Assembly: GCA_041687675.1 (NCBI GenBank)
Contig: JAWLBM010000004.1
Span: forward strand, 132,688-196,687
Length of the DNA: 64,000 nucleotides
Source of the DNA: JAWLBM01 sp041687675
Lineage (GTDB): Bacteria; Pseudomonadota; Alphaproteobacteria; Rhizobiales; Pleomorphomonadaceae
Reading direction: 5' to 3'
Under the pieces are notes generated by a model. It had not been told where the DNA came from, did no database searches, and saw nothing but the letters and a program-made list of their open reading frames with translations. Positions 8,970 to 17,359 of this stretch are shown here, piece after piece; the first letter of the stretch is position 1, and every line of letters begins with the position of its first letter. A program made the translations under genes and the position numbers.

Positions 8970-10085
8970 TCAGCCCTGCATGATCTCCTTGAAGCGGGAG
9001 AACCACTCGGCCTGGTTCTCCACCTGGACCTTCGGCGGCACCAGGATGAGCTTCGCGAAATCCTCCTCCGTGGTCGGGTAGGAGGGGTCGCCGACGAGGT
9101 CCGCCGGCGGGGTCAGGCCCGGCACCACGCCCGGCAGCCCGAGGCCGTCGAGCCAGGCCTGCTGGGCCTCCTTCGACAGGGCCAGGTTGATGTACTGCTT
9201 GGCCCAGTAGAGCTCGTTCTCCGGCAGGCCCTTGGGGATCCACAGGCCGTCGGTGTCGACCTTGGCGCCCTCCTTGGGGACCGTCCACGACACGGCGATG
9301 CCGTTCTTCTTCGCCTCGCGGGCGTTGGAGGAGATGGTGCAGGCGACGTCGATCTCGCCGTTCTGGAACCAGGCGGTGAAGTCCGGGTCCTCGCCAAGCA
9401 GCGGCTCCTGCGCCTTCAGCTTGGTGATGAAGTCCCAGCAGGCCTCCATGTTCTCCGGGATGTCCTCCACCTTGCCGCCGCCGGCGACCTGGGCGGACGG
9501 GTGGAAGCCGATGCCGTCGTTGTAGAGCGCAACGCGGCCCTTGAACCGCGGGTCGAGCAGGATCTGCCAGCTGTCCGGCGCACCGTCCGGAAACGCCTCG
9601 TCGCGGAAGGCGAGCACGTAGACGTAGGCGTAGGTGTTGACGATCGGGTAGCCGTCGAGGCCGACGGGCTTGGCGAGCGGCAGCAGGCCGGCGAGGTTGG
9701 AGAGGTCCGAGAGGTCCTCGGTGACGCCGCGCAGCGCCGAGGTGGTGGCGTTGGCGGTGGTGTCCCAGTTGATGTGGATCGGCGGCACCCGGCCCTGCTC
9801 GACGGCCGCCCAGATCTTCGGCTTGATCTCGTTGTCCTCGGTGAGGTCGTGGCGCACGGCGATGCCGGTCGCCTCGGTGAAGCGGTCCGACACGCCCGCC
9901 TTGAGGCTGTCGACCCACACGCCGCCCCAGGCGCGGACGATGATCTCCGCCGGCTTCTCCGGCTCCTGCGCGAAGGCGCGGCCCGGCAGGCCCAGCGAGC
10001 CGAGGCCGGCGGCCGCGCCCGCCACGGCCGTGGTCCTGAGCAGCCCGCGCCGGCTGATGGCGAGGTCTTCGAAGCGCTTGGTCAT
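8970..10085 (-). CDS. Extracellular solute-binding protein, PotD type, Tat signal
   Basis: A 371-aa periplasmic binding protein of the spermidine/putrescine family. Its N-terminus carries SRRGLLRTTAVAGAAAG followed by an AFA cleavage site, a twin-arginine (Tat) signal. The mature protein begins near EPEKPAEII and contains the family pattern VRAWGGVWVDSLKAGV. The ATG at 10085 is preceded by AGGAGAGGGG; the longer frame upstream lacks support. It delivers substrate to the permease pair encoded downstream. Tat export suggests folding, possibly with a ligand or metal, before secretion. The ligand is unknown. Confidence 0.88.
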   Translation of the reverse strand: MTKRFEDLAISRRGLLRTTAVAGAAAGLGSLGLPGRAFAQEPEKPAEIIVRAWGGVWVDSLKAGVSDRFTEATGIAVRHDLTEDNEIKPKIWAAVEQGRVPPIHINWDTTANATTSALRGVTEDLSDLSNLAGLLPLAKPVGLDGYPIVNTYAYVYVLAFRDEAFPDGAPDSWQILLDPRFKGRVALYNDGIGFHPSAQVAGGGKVEDIPENMEACWDFITKLKAQEPLLGEDPDFTAWFQNGEIDVACTISSNAREAKKNGIAVSWTVPKEGAKVDTDGLWIPKGLPENELYWAKQYINLALSKEAQQAWLDGLGLPGVVPGLTPPADLVGDPSYPTTEEDFAKLILVPPKVQVENQAEWFSRFKEIMQG

Positions 10086-10129
10086 GTGTTCACCCCTCTC
10101 CTGATAGGGCCGGTTCTCCCGGCTTTTCC

Positions 10130-11266
10130 TCACGTCCGCGGGAAGATGACGAGATCCCGCCGGTTCCATCCGGCCGCGACACGGTCGCCGGCCGAAAACG
10201 CCTCGTGGCTCTCCGGGTCGTGGGCGATGGCCCGCAGCACGACGCCGCCGAGCCCCGGCAGCCTGAGTTCGTAGACGATCCGCTCGCCCTCGAAGATCGC
10301 GTCGGCGACCTCCGCGGGGAGCCGCGTGTCGAGGTCGGCGAGGCCGGCCTCGGAGCCGGCGACGCGGATCTGCTCGGCCCGGATCGCCGCCACGGCCGGC
10401 TCGCCGTCGGCGAGCGCCGCGCCCTGGCAGGGCAGGCGGCTGCCGGCCACCTCGATCCCCGGGCCGCTCCCGGCCGGACGCGCCACGCCCTCGAGGAAGT
10501 CCGAGACGCCGAGGAAGCCGGCGACGAAGCGGTTGGCGGGGCGGCGGTAGAGCGTGCGCGGATCGGCGATCTGCTGCACCCGGCCGCCGTCCATCACGAT
10601 GATCTCGTCCGAGACGACCAGCGCCTCCCGCTGGTCGTGGGTGACGTTGATGGTGGTGACGCCGAGTTCGTGCTGGATGGTGCGGAACTCCAGCTGCATC
10701 TCCTCGCGCAGCTTGCGGTCGAGGGCGGCCAGCGGCTCGTCGAGGAGCAGGAGGTCGGGCTCGAACACCAGCGCCCGGGCGATGGCGACCCGCTGCTGCT
10801 GGCCGCCGGAGAGCTCGTGGATCCGCCGCCCGCCGTAGCCGGAGAGCTTGACGAGGCCGAGGTAGCGCTCGACGCGGTCGGGAATGGTCCGCGCGTCGAA
10901 GCGCCGCATCTTCAGCGGGAAGGCGATGTTCTCGGCCGCGGTCATGTGCGGGAAGAGGGCGAGGCGCTGGAACACCATGCCGATCGACCGCCGCCAGGGC
11001 GGCAGGTCCGCGACCGAGACGCCGCCGACGAGGATCTCGCCCCGGGTCGGCTGCTGGAAGCCGGCGATCATCCTGAGGAGCGTGGTCTTGCCGGAGCCGG
11101 AGGGGCCGAGGAGGGTGAGGAAGGTGCCCTCGGCGACGTCGAAGGAGACGTCGTCCACGGCGGCCTGGCCGGAATAGATCATCGACACGCCGCGCACCGA
11201 GACCGCGGTCCGGCGCGCCGTCGCGATGCCGGCCTTCGCGTCGGCCGCAAGGGTTGCCGTGTCCAT
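10130..11266 (-). CDS. ABC importer ATPase, PotA type
   Basis: A 378-aa ATPase with Walker A GPSGSGKTT, Q-loop MVFQRLALFP, signature LSGGQQQR, Walker B LLLLDEP and H-loop NVTHDQ. The C-terminal ~120 residues form a TOBE/MOP-like regulatory domain, usual for the PotA/MalK group. It is transcribed with the SDR gene upstream (92-bp gap) and the binding protein downstream (44-bp gap). It energises the importer. No clear ribosome site lies before the ATG at 11266. Confidence 0.9.
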   Translation of the reverse strand: MDTATLAADAKAGIATARRTAVSVRGVSMIYSGQAAVDDVSFDVAEGTFLTLLGPSGSGKTTLLRMIAGFQQPTRGEILVGGVSVADLPPWRRSIGMVFQRLALFPHMTAAENIAFPLKMRRFDARTIPDRVERYLGLVKLSGYGGRRIHELSGGQQQRVAIARALVFEPDLLLLDEPLAALDRKLREEMQLEFRTIQHELGVTTINVTHDQREALVVSDEIIVMDGGRVQQIADPRTLYRRPANRFVAGFLGVSDFLEGVARPAGSGPGIEVAGSRLPCQGAALADGEPAVAAIRAEQIRVAGSEAGLADLDTRLPAEVADAIFEGERIVYELRLPGLGGVVLRAIAHDPESHEAFSAGDRVAAGWNRRDLVIFPRT

Positions 11267-11358
11267 CAGAACGCCCGTCCCGAAGCCGACGGAAAAAGAG
11301 GATGAAAAAGTCTATACATGTGCGGGGGATGCGATCAAGCGCGGGCGGCGGCCGCCGG

Positions 11359-12132
11359 TCATATGGAGGCCAGATAGCCGCCGTCGACGGCGAGGCACTG
11401 GCCGGTCACATACTCGGAGGCGTCGGAGGCGAGGAACACGGCGGCGCCGCCGAGGTCGCCAAGGCGGCCGAAGCGGCGCTGCGGGATCTTCTGCAGCATG
11501 GACGCCTGCCAGGCCTCGTCGGCGTAGAAGACGTCGGTCATGGCGGTGCGGAAGTAGCCGGGCGCGATGGCGTTGACGCGGATGCCGAGGTGCGCCCATT
11601 CCGCCGAGAGCGCCCGTGTCATGCCGAGGAGCCCCGACTTCGACGAGCCGTAGGGCACCGCGGTCGGCACCCCGACCACGGATGTCAGCGAGCAGATGTT
11701 GACGATCGCCCCCGGCCGGCCGAAGGCCGTCATCGCCCGGGCGGCGGCCTGCGCCGCGAAGAAGGCGCCCTTGAGGTTGGTGTCGAGGATCCGGTCCCAG
11801 AGGTCCTCCTCCACCTCCAGCGAGGGACGGACCTCCTCGACCCCTGCGTTGTTCACCAGCACCTCCAGCCCGCCCATCTGTGCCGCCGCGTCGGCGACCA
11901 CCCGGCGGATCGCCGTCACGTCGGTGACGTCGAGGGCATGGGCGTGCGCCGTGGCGCCGAGGGCCTCGACGGCGGCCACCGTTTCGCCGAGGGACCCGGC
12001 GTCGCGCGCGGTCACGGCCAGGGTGGCGCCGGCGCGGGCGAGCGCCTCGGCGATGGCCCGGCCGATGCCGCGGCTCGCCCCGGTGACGAGCGCGCGGCGG
12101 CCGGTGAGGTCGAAGGCGGACAGGTCGGCCAC
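11359..12132 (-). CDS. SDR-family oxidoreductase of the HisD-like ABC operon
   Basis: A classical short-chain dehydrogenase of 257 aa. Motifs in order are TGASRGIG (cofactor), VNNAG, a catalytic Ser in ICSLTS, YGSSK (Tyr and Lys) and a C-terminal VDGGYLASI. I chose the GTG at 12132 (ADLSAFDLTG start) because it gives a normal SDR N-terminus and has GGAG upstream; the frame is open to 12192 with an ATG whose extra residues look non-native. As first gene of the importer operon it probably oxidises or racemises the imported alcohol before the HisD-like enzyme acts. Confidence 0.82.
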   Translation of the reverse strand: MADLSAFDLTGRRALVTGASRGIGRAIAEALARAGATLAVTARDAGSLGETVAAVEALGATAHAHALDVTDVTAIRRVVADAAAQMGGLEVLVNNAGVEEVRPSLEVEEDLWDRILDTNLKGAFFAAQAAARAMTAFGRPGAIVNICSLTSVVGVPTAVPYGSSKSGLLGMTRALSAEWAHLGIRVNAIAPGYFRTAMTDVFYADEAWQASMLQKIPQRRFGRLGDLGGAAVFLASDASEYVTGQCLAVDGGYLASI

Positions 12133-12291
12133 GGCGAGCGTCTCCGGTCGGGCAGTTCCAGCCGCTGCGAATAGCAGCGCAGGGCAAGGCACGCCAGATG
12201 CGGTTTCCTGCGCTCGGCGGGACGGGCCGCCGTAGGCGTCCGCAGGCGGTCCCGTTTCCCGGATCGTCCGCCCGCGGCGGAGGCGTAGCCG

Positions 12292-12525
12292 TCAAAGGCG
12301 GCCGAAGCGGAGCACCTCGTGCGACGGGGCGATTCCCGCCCGCGCCGCGGCCTCGACCTCGAGTTCGGCCGGATGCAGGCCGGCGTCGGCCAGCAGTCGC
12401 GCGGGCGCCGCCGGCGGTGCCGGCCGCAAGGCGAGAGACAGGGCCGCCGCGGCGGCCCGGCGCAGGAGTTCGCCGAGGATCGTCGGGATTGCGGGCCGCG
12501 GGGCGGCTGCTTCGGAAAGGGCCAT
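12292..12525 (-). CDS. Small protein of unknown function, possibly DUF1127-like
   Basis: A 77-residue protein with a strong ribosome site (GGAGG, 8 nt before the ATG), the best evidence that it is real. An Ala/Leu/Arg-rich helical middle is followed by ARLLADAGLHPAELEVEAA. This loosely recalls the LxDIGL pattern of DUF1127 proteins, but similarity is weak. It lies 160 bp upstream of the SDR-ABC-HisD operon on the same strand and is divergent from the LysR gene, so it could share the operon's promoter. Confidence 0.55.
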   Translation of the reverse strand: MALSEAAAPRPAIPTILGELLRRAAAAALSLALRPAPPAAPARLLADAGLHPAELEVEAAARAGIAPSHEVLRFGRL

Positions 12526-12622
12526 TGCCGGAACCTCCGTTTGGTGTGGGTGGAGGATGGCAAGGGCGCCGCGCCGTGGAAAACGAGTTGACTCAATCGT
12601 GCATATTTCAAACGCTCATGTG
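12526..12622. promoter_or_regulatory. Divergent promoter region, LysR gene / small protein
   Basis: This 97-bp gap between divergently read genes is locally AT-richer than its surroundings (about 12583-12612). It contains the spaced inverted pair TTGA...TCAA, which resembles LysR operators. I infer that the LysR product binds here and controls the ABC-SDR-HisD operon and its own gene. No -10 or -35 elements could be assigned with confidence. Confidence 0.4.
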
Positions 12623-13567
12623 ATGCCGGGCGCGCCCACCTTCGACCTCGACCTTTTGAGAACCCTCGCGGCGATAGCCGAGGAGGCCAGCTTCACGCGC
12701 GCGGCCGAACGGATCGGGCGGACGCAGTCGGCCGTGTCGCTGCAGGTCCAGCGGCTCGAGGCCTTCGTCGGCCACCCGCTGCTGCTCCGGCGCAAGGGCG
12801 GCGCCGTCGAGCTCACCGAGCACGGCCGGATCCTCGTCGAGCAGGGCAGCCGGCTGCTCGCCCTCAACGACGAGATCCTCGCCGGCCTGCGGATGGTCGC
12901 TGAACCGGCCAGGGTGCGGCTCGGCGCCTCGGAGGACCACTCGCAGCTCTACCTGCCGCGCCTGCTCGAACGCTTCTCCGAGACCCACCCGGCCGTCTCC
13001 GTGGAGATCGCCAGCGGTCCCTCCTGCCAGCTGGTGCAATGGCTGAAGGCCGGCGAACTCGACCTGATGCTCTGCGAGGGCGGCCACGAGCCGCGGGGCT
13101 GGCCGGCGACGCTCCTCTGGTCGACGCCGCTGTGCTGGATCACCTCCGCCCGCCACACGGCCGAGACACGGGACCCGCTTCCGCTCGCCCTCTCGCCCGA
13201 CGATTGTCCCTTCCGCCCGGACTGGCTCGACGCCTGCGTCTGGCGGGGCGCGGCGGAGCGGGCGCTGAGCCGGGCCGGGCGGCGCTACCGGATCGTCGCC
13301 ACCGCCTCCTCCGTCGCCGGGCAGCAGGCGGTGGTGAAGGCCGGGCTTGCGCTCACGGTGGGGAGCCCGGCCTCGCTGGTGCCCGGGCTGCGGCTGGTGG
13401 ATCCCGCCGAGGGCCTGCCGGAGTTGCCGGAGACCGAGGTGCTGCTGCTCACATCGCCGGAGGCGGCGCAACCGGTCACCGACGCCCTTGCCGCCCATCT
13501 CGCCGCCAGCTTCGGCCCGGCGATGGACGACGCCGCCGCGGCGGCGCTGGCCGCGGCCGCGGGCTAG
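12623..13567 (+). CDS. LysR-family transcriptional regulator
   Basis: A 314-aa LysR protein. The N-terminal winged helix reads FDLDLLRTLAAIAEEASFTR followed by AAERIGRTQSAVSLQVQRLE; a periplasmic-binding-like effector domain occupies about residues 90-290. The ATG at 12623 puts the helix-turn-helix at the usual distance; the frame extends to an ATG at 12557, and neither start has a clear ribosome site. Its divergent position next to the small gene and SDR-ABC-HisD operon suggests it senses that operon's substrate. The C-terminus ends in an Ala-rich tail. Confidence 0.88.
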   Translation: MPGAPTFDLDLLRTLAAIAEEASFTRAAERIGRTQSAVSLQVQRLEAFVGHPLLLRRKGGAVELTEHGRILVEQGSRLLALNDEILAGLRMVAEPARVRLGASEDHSQLYLPRLLERFSETHPAVSVEIASGPSCQLVQWLKAGELDLMLCEGGHEPRGWPATLLWSTPLCWITSARHTAETRDPLPLALSPDDCPFRPDWLDACVWRGAAERALSRAGRRYRIVATASSVAGQQAVVKAGLALTVGSPASLVPGLRLVDPAEGLPELPETEVLLLTSPEAAQPVTDALAAHLAASFGPAMDDAAAAALAAAAG

Positions 13568-13789
13568 AGGTCCGAACCCGAGCCGGCTTACCGACATGCC
13601 CGGCGCGGTGCCTTGTGGTCAGCCCGTTGCCGCCACGGGGGGCCGAGGCCGCGCACATCCGAGTGCCACCGCTTGCCCGTGCGCAGATGGCCTCGCCCTC
13701 CGGAACACTGCCCCGCCTGCCGCATTCCACCTTGTCGCCGGAACGGGCCGGGCGGTATCGGAGGGGCGGACGTGCGGAAGGAGAGAGCA

Positions 13790-14767
13790 ATGGACGGACG
13801 GGACCGACTCCCGGGACCTCGCCGGCCGGCAGGTGCGGCGGTCCGGCTGGCGCTCGCGGCGGCGCTCGGCACCTCGCTTGCCGGCGGCGCTGCGGCCGAG
13901 ACGCCGACCGAACTCGACCGGCTGCGGGCGGTCGCCCTCGACGAGGTCAACCGGTCGCGGCAGGAGCACGGGCTCGGGGCGCTCGAGCCCTCCGGCTCGC
14001 TCGACCGGGCGGCGCAGGCGCACGCCGCGGACATGCTCGCGGGCGACTACTTCGCCCATGTCTCGCCCGCCGGCGAGACCGTCCGCGACCGCTACCTGGC
14101 GGCGGGCGGCAATCCCTCGCACCTCGTGCTCGAGAACATCGGCACCTGCAGCGGCTGCCCGGTGCCGCCCTCGACCGATCGGATCGAGCAGTTCCAGTCC
14201 GGCTGGATGGAGAGCCCGGGGCACCGCGAGAACATCCTCTCCGCCGGCGTCGGCCGCTTCGGCTTCGGCCTCGCCTTCGACCCGCGGGGCGAGGTCGTCG
14301 CCGTGCAGACCTTCGCCGGGCCCGGCGCGCCGGAGGAGGGGGAGGCGCCGGCCCCGCTCGCCGAGGCGCAGCGGACGGAGAGCCTTGCCGCCGAGGTGAA
14401 CCGCCTGCGCGAGCGGAACGGCGTCGCCCCGGTCGAGCCCAGCGACGCGCTCGCCGTGGCCGCGGGCGACCTCCTGCGCCGGTCCGCGGACGGGCGGTCC
14501 GCGCTCTCCTCCGACAGACTGTTCGAGGCGGTCCCCGCCGAGGCGCGCGGCCGCTTCCGCCGGCTCGCGGTCCTCTCCGCCGACTGCGGCGGCTGCGGAG
14601 CCCGGATCACGACGGCCGATCCGGAGCGCTTCGTCGGGCAGTGGTCCGGCGACCCCGGCCTCGTGGAGGCGATGACCTCCCCTGGGATGACGCACATCGG
14701 CGCCGCCTTCGAGGCGGACGGCGAGGGCGGCAAGCGCGCGATCGCGGTGCTCGGCCGGCGGGACTGA
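13790..14767 (+). CDS. Secreted CAP/SCP-domain protein with two CAP units
   Basis: A 325-aa protein with a signal peptide (hydrophobic ~20-37, cleavage near GGAAAETP). A first CAP (CAP/PR-1, SCP-like) domain at ~40-195 has HAADMLAGDYFAHVSP, LENIG and WMESPGHRENIL, keeping the His/Glu/His cavity residues. A second, weaker copy (~200-325) retains AAEVNRLRERNG but has lost the His motifs, so it is probably structural. Two CxxC-like pairs (CSGC, CGGC) may form disulfides. The ATG at 13790 has AAGGAG 7 nt upstream. The function of bacterial CAP proteins is largely unknown; it is probably periplasmic or secreted. Confidence 0.82.
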   Translation: MDGRDRLPGPRRPAGAAVRLALAAALGTSLAGGAAAETPTELDRLRAVALDEVNRSRQEHGLGALEPSGSLDRAAQAHAADMLAGDYFAHVSPAGETVRDRYLAAGGNPSHLVLENIGTCSGCPVPPSTDRIEQFQSGWMESPGHRENILSAGVGRFGFGLAFDPRGEVVAVQTFAGPGAPEEGEAPAPLAEAQRTESLAAEVNRLRERNGVAPVEPSDALAVAAGDLLRRSADGRSALSSDRLFEAVPAEARGRFRRLAVLSADCGGCGARITTADPERFVGQWSGDPGLVEAMTSPGMTHIGAAFEADGEGGKRAIAVLGRRD

Positions 14768-14851
14768 AGCCGCGACGCCCGTCCTCCTCCGACCCGCGGC
14801 CGCCGCGCGAATCGGCTAGGTGTTGGAGACCGGGAGCGGAGGGGGCGCGGG

Positions 14852-15889
14852 ATGGCGGGGCGGACGCGGATCGCAGTGGCGGGGGCCGGGCTGATCGGGC
14901 GGCGGCACGTGGCGGCCATCCACGCCGCCAAGGGCGCTGACCTCGCCTCCATCGTCGATCCGGCCGAGGAGGCCCGCGCCTTCGCGGCCGAGGCCGGCGC
15001 CCCCTTGTTCGCCTCGCTGGAGGAGATGCTGGCGAGCGGCGGCGCCGACGGCGTGATCCTCGCGACGCCGAACCGGCTGCACGTGGAGGGCGCGCTCGCC
15101 TGCATCGCGGCGGGCCTGCCGGTGCTGGTGGAAAAGCCGCTCGCGGCGGACGTCGCCGGCGGCGAGGCGATCGTCGCCGCCGGCCGCGCCGCCGGGGTGC
15201 CGGTGCTCACCGGCCACCACCGGCGCTACAACCCGCTGGTCGCGAAGGCGCGGGAGATGATCGCCGCCGGGGCCCTCGGGCGCATCGCGGCGGTCCAGGG
15301 CCAGACCTGGTTCATGAAGCCGGATCCCTACTTCGAGGCGGACTGGCGCCGCCGCGAGGGGGCGGGGCCGATCTACCTCAACCTCATCCACGACATCGAT
15401 CTCCTCCGCCATCTCTGCGGCGAGATCGTCCGTGTGCATGCTATGGAGGCCAACGCCGTCCGCGGCAACGAGGTCGAGGATACGGCGGTGATCCTGCTCG
15501 GCTTTGCGGGCGGCGCACTCGGCACCGTCAACGTCTGCGACACCGCGGTCGCTCCCTGGAGCTGGGAGCTCACCGCCCGGGAGAACCCGGCCTATCCGGC
15601 GACCGGCGAGACCTGCTACTGGATCGGCGGCACCCGGGGCTCGCTGGCGCTGCCGAACCTCGCGCTGTGGACCCACGAGGGCGCGCCGGACTGGTGGAGG
15701 CCGATCTCGTCGACCCGCCCGGTCCACGGCTTCGGCGACCCGCTGGTCGAGCAGGCCCGCCACTTCGCCGCGGTGATCCGTGGCGAGGAGACGCCGCTGG
15801 TCGACGGCGAGGAGGGGCTCAGCTCGCTCCGGGTGATCGAGGCGATCAAGCGCTCCGCCCGCAGCGGCGAGACCGTGCGCCTCGGCTGA
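14852..15889 (+). CDS. Gfo/Idh/MocA-family NAD(P)-dependent oxidoreductase
   Basis: A 345-aa protein. The N-terminal Rossmann fold begins RIAVAGAGLIGRRHVAAIH, and the EKP motif (VEKPLA), typical of this family, lies at about 94-99. The C-terminal domain (~125-340) includes NLIHDIDLLRHLCG, whose His-Asp pair matches the active-site region of inositol and glucose dehydrogenase relatives. GGAGGGGGC precedes the ATG. It lies upstream of a sugar ABC importer on the same strand, but the 488-bp gap argues for separate transcripts. Likely substrates are sugars, polyols or their acids. Confidence 0.87.
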   Translation: MAGRTRIAVAGAGLIGRRHVAAIHAAKGADLASIVDPAEEARAFAAEAGAPLFASLEEMLASGGADGVILATPNRLHVEGALACIAAGLPVLVEKPLAADVAGGEAIVAAGRAAGVPVLTGHHRRYNPLVAKAREMIAAGALGRIAAVQGQTWFMKPDPYFEADWRRREGAGPIYLNLIHDIDLLRHLCGEIVRVHAMEANAVRGNEVEDTAVILLGFAGGALGTVNVCDTAVAPWSWELTARENPAYPATGETCYWIGGTRGSLALPNLALWTHEGAPDWWRPISSTRPVHGFGDPLVEQARHFAAVIRGEETPLVDGEEGLSSLRVIEAIKRSARSGETVRLG

Positions 15890-16377
15890 GCGGCCGGCGC
15901 CGGCGCGGCGGCCGCAAGGCCAGCGGTGGTGATGGCGGCGCTTGCCGGTCGTGGCGGCGGCCTCGCAGGTGCCCGCATCGCCGCCTCTGACCGGTTTCGC
16001 CCCGCCGGTTCGGCGCGGAACGCTCCCGTTTCCTGCCCTTCGGGGCGGACCGGGCGGCCCTCGCGGCTGATTCTCCCGCTACCGCTATCCCTTTCCGTCC
16101 ACAGCCGATTCGGGCTTCCTGAAACGGTTGAAATCGACTAGCTTCGGGTCCGGATTTTTCCGCTGGTGCCGTTCCGGAGGAGGTGCGGTTTGCGGGAAGA
16201 GGCCACGGCCGCCGCCCGACGGCGGCGGGCGGGGCCGGTCCGAAAGGGTTGGGGCAAGACCCGATTCGAGATTGGAACCACAGGCGCCGCATCGCGGGGC
16301 CCGAAGACCTTCGACCGTCTCGCCGTGTCCGGCGGGCGAAGCGGCTCACCGAGCCGACGAAAAAGGGAGGAAGACAC
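15890..16377. other. 488-bp gap before the Frc-like importer
   Basis: No gene is supported here; the short frames lack ribosome sites and coding character. A GC-only stem directly after the oxidoreductase stop (GCGGCC at 15890-15895 with GGCCGC at 15910-15915) may help end that transcript. A locally AT-richer stretch near 16120-16160 contains TTGAAA (16128-16133) and is the most likely promoter zone of the importer operon. A strong ribosome site (AGGGAGG) closes the gap. Confidence 0.4.
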
Positions 16378-17289
16378 ATGAAGAGAATTCTTTTGGCCGC
16401 GACGGCCTTCGCCGCCATGGTCACGGCCGCCTCGGCCGAGCGCTACGTGATGGTGACCCACACCCAGGGCACCGATCCGTTCTGGCCGGTGGTGGAGAAG
16501 GGCGGCAAGGACGCCGCCGCCGCGATGGGCGTCGACCTGGAATACAACTACGCGCCGTCCGGCGACATGGCCGACATGGCGAAGCTGATCGAATCGGCCA
16601 CCGCCACCCAGCCGGACGGGATCATCGTCTCCCTGCCGGACGCCGACGCCCTCGGCGGCGCCATCAAGTCGGCGGTCGACAGCGGCATCCCGGTGATCAC
16701 CATCAACTCCGGCCTCGAGGCCTCCAAGTCCGTCGGCGCGCTGATGCACGTCGGCCAGCCGGAACTCGACGCCGGCCAGGCGGCCGGCGAGCGCGCCAAG
16801 GCCGAGGGCGCCACCAAGGCGCTCTGCCTCAACCAGGAGGCCTTCAACTCCGCGCTGGTCGATCGCTGCGAGGGCTACTTCGACGCGATGGGCCAGGACC
16901 TCAACATGATCGACGTGTCCAACGACGTCGCCCAGATCAAGACGCGCACCGCCGCCGCGCTGCAGTCCGATCCGGACATCGACGCGCTGCTCGCCACCGG
17001 CCCGCACGTCTGCGAGGCGGCGGCGGAGGCGGTCGAGGAGGTGGGCGCCACGGTGCACCTGTCGTGCTTCGACATGACGCCGGGCGTGATCAACCTGATC
17101 AAGGACGGCAAGGTGAAGTACACCATCGACCAGCAGCAGTACCTGCAGGGCTACATGCCTGTCGTGGTGCTCCACCTCTACAACAACTACGCCGGCATGC
17201 TGCCCGGCGCGAACATCCCGTCCGGCCCCGGCTTCGTCGACGCGTCCAACGCGGCGGCGGTCGAGGAGCAGGCCGGCACGAACCGCTGA
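16378..17289 (+). CDS. Sugar ABC importer periplasmic binding protein (RbsB/FrcB type)
   Basis: A 303-aa protein with a Sec signal peptide (MKRILLAATAFAAMVTAASA) and a two-lobe pentose/hexose-binding fold. It begins YVMVTHTQGTDPFW and has the family's QPDGIIVSLPD hinge segment. GGGAGG lies 8 nt before the ATG. It is first in a binding protein-permease-ATPase operon, the order of the Sinorhizobium frcBCA fructose importer. The sugar is not determined from sequence. Confidence 0.87.
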   Translation: MKRILLAATAFAAMVTAASAERYVMVTHTQGTDPFWPVVEKGGKDAAAAMGVDLEYNYAPSGDMADMAKLIESATATQPDGIIVSLPDADALGGAIKSAVDSGIPVITINSGLEASKSVGALMHVGQPELDAGQAAGERAKAEGATKALCLNQEAFNSALVDRCEGYFDAMGQDLNMIDVSNDVAQIKTRTAAALQSDPDIDALLATGPHVCEAAAEAVEEVGATVHLSCFDMTPGVINLIKDGKVKYTIDQQQYLQGYMPVVVLHLYNNYAGMLPGANIPSGPGFVDASNAAAVEEQAGTNR

Positions 17290-17359
17290 TCGCAGCCGTT
17301 CCGGGACACGAGGCGGCGGCCGCGAGGGATCGCGGCCGCCACTGCGAGGGGAGTCGAAC

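Noticed and set aside
16119..16133. TGAAACGGTTGAA-like sequence considered as a LacI-type operator before the Frc-like importer.
   Set aside because: The two halves are not a proper inverted repeat, and no LacI-type regulator gene is nearby.
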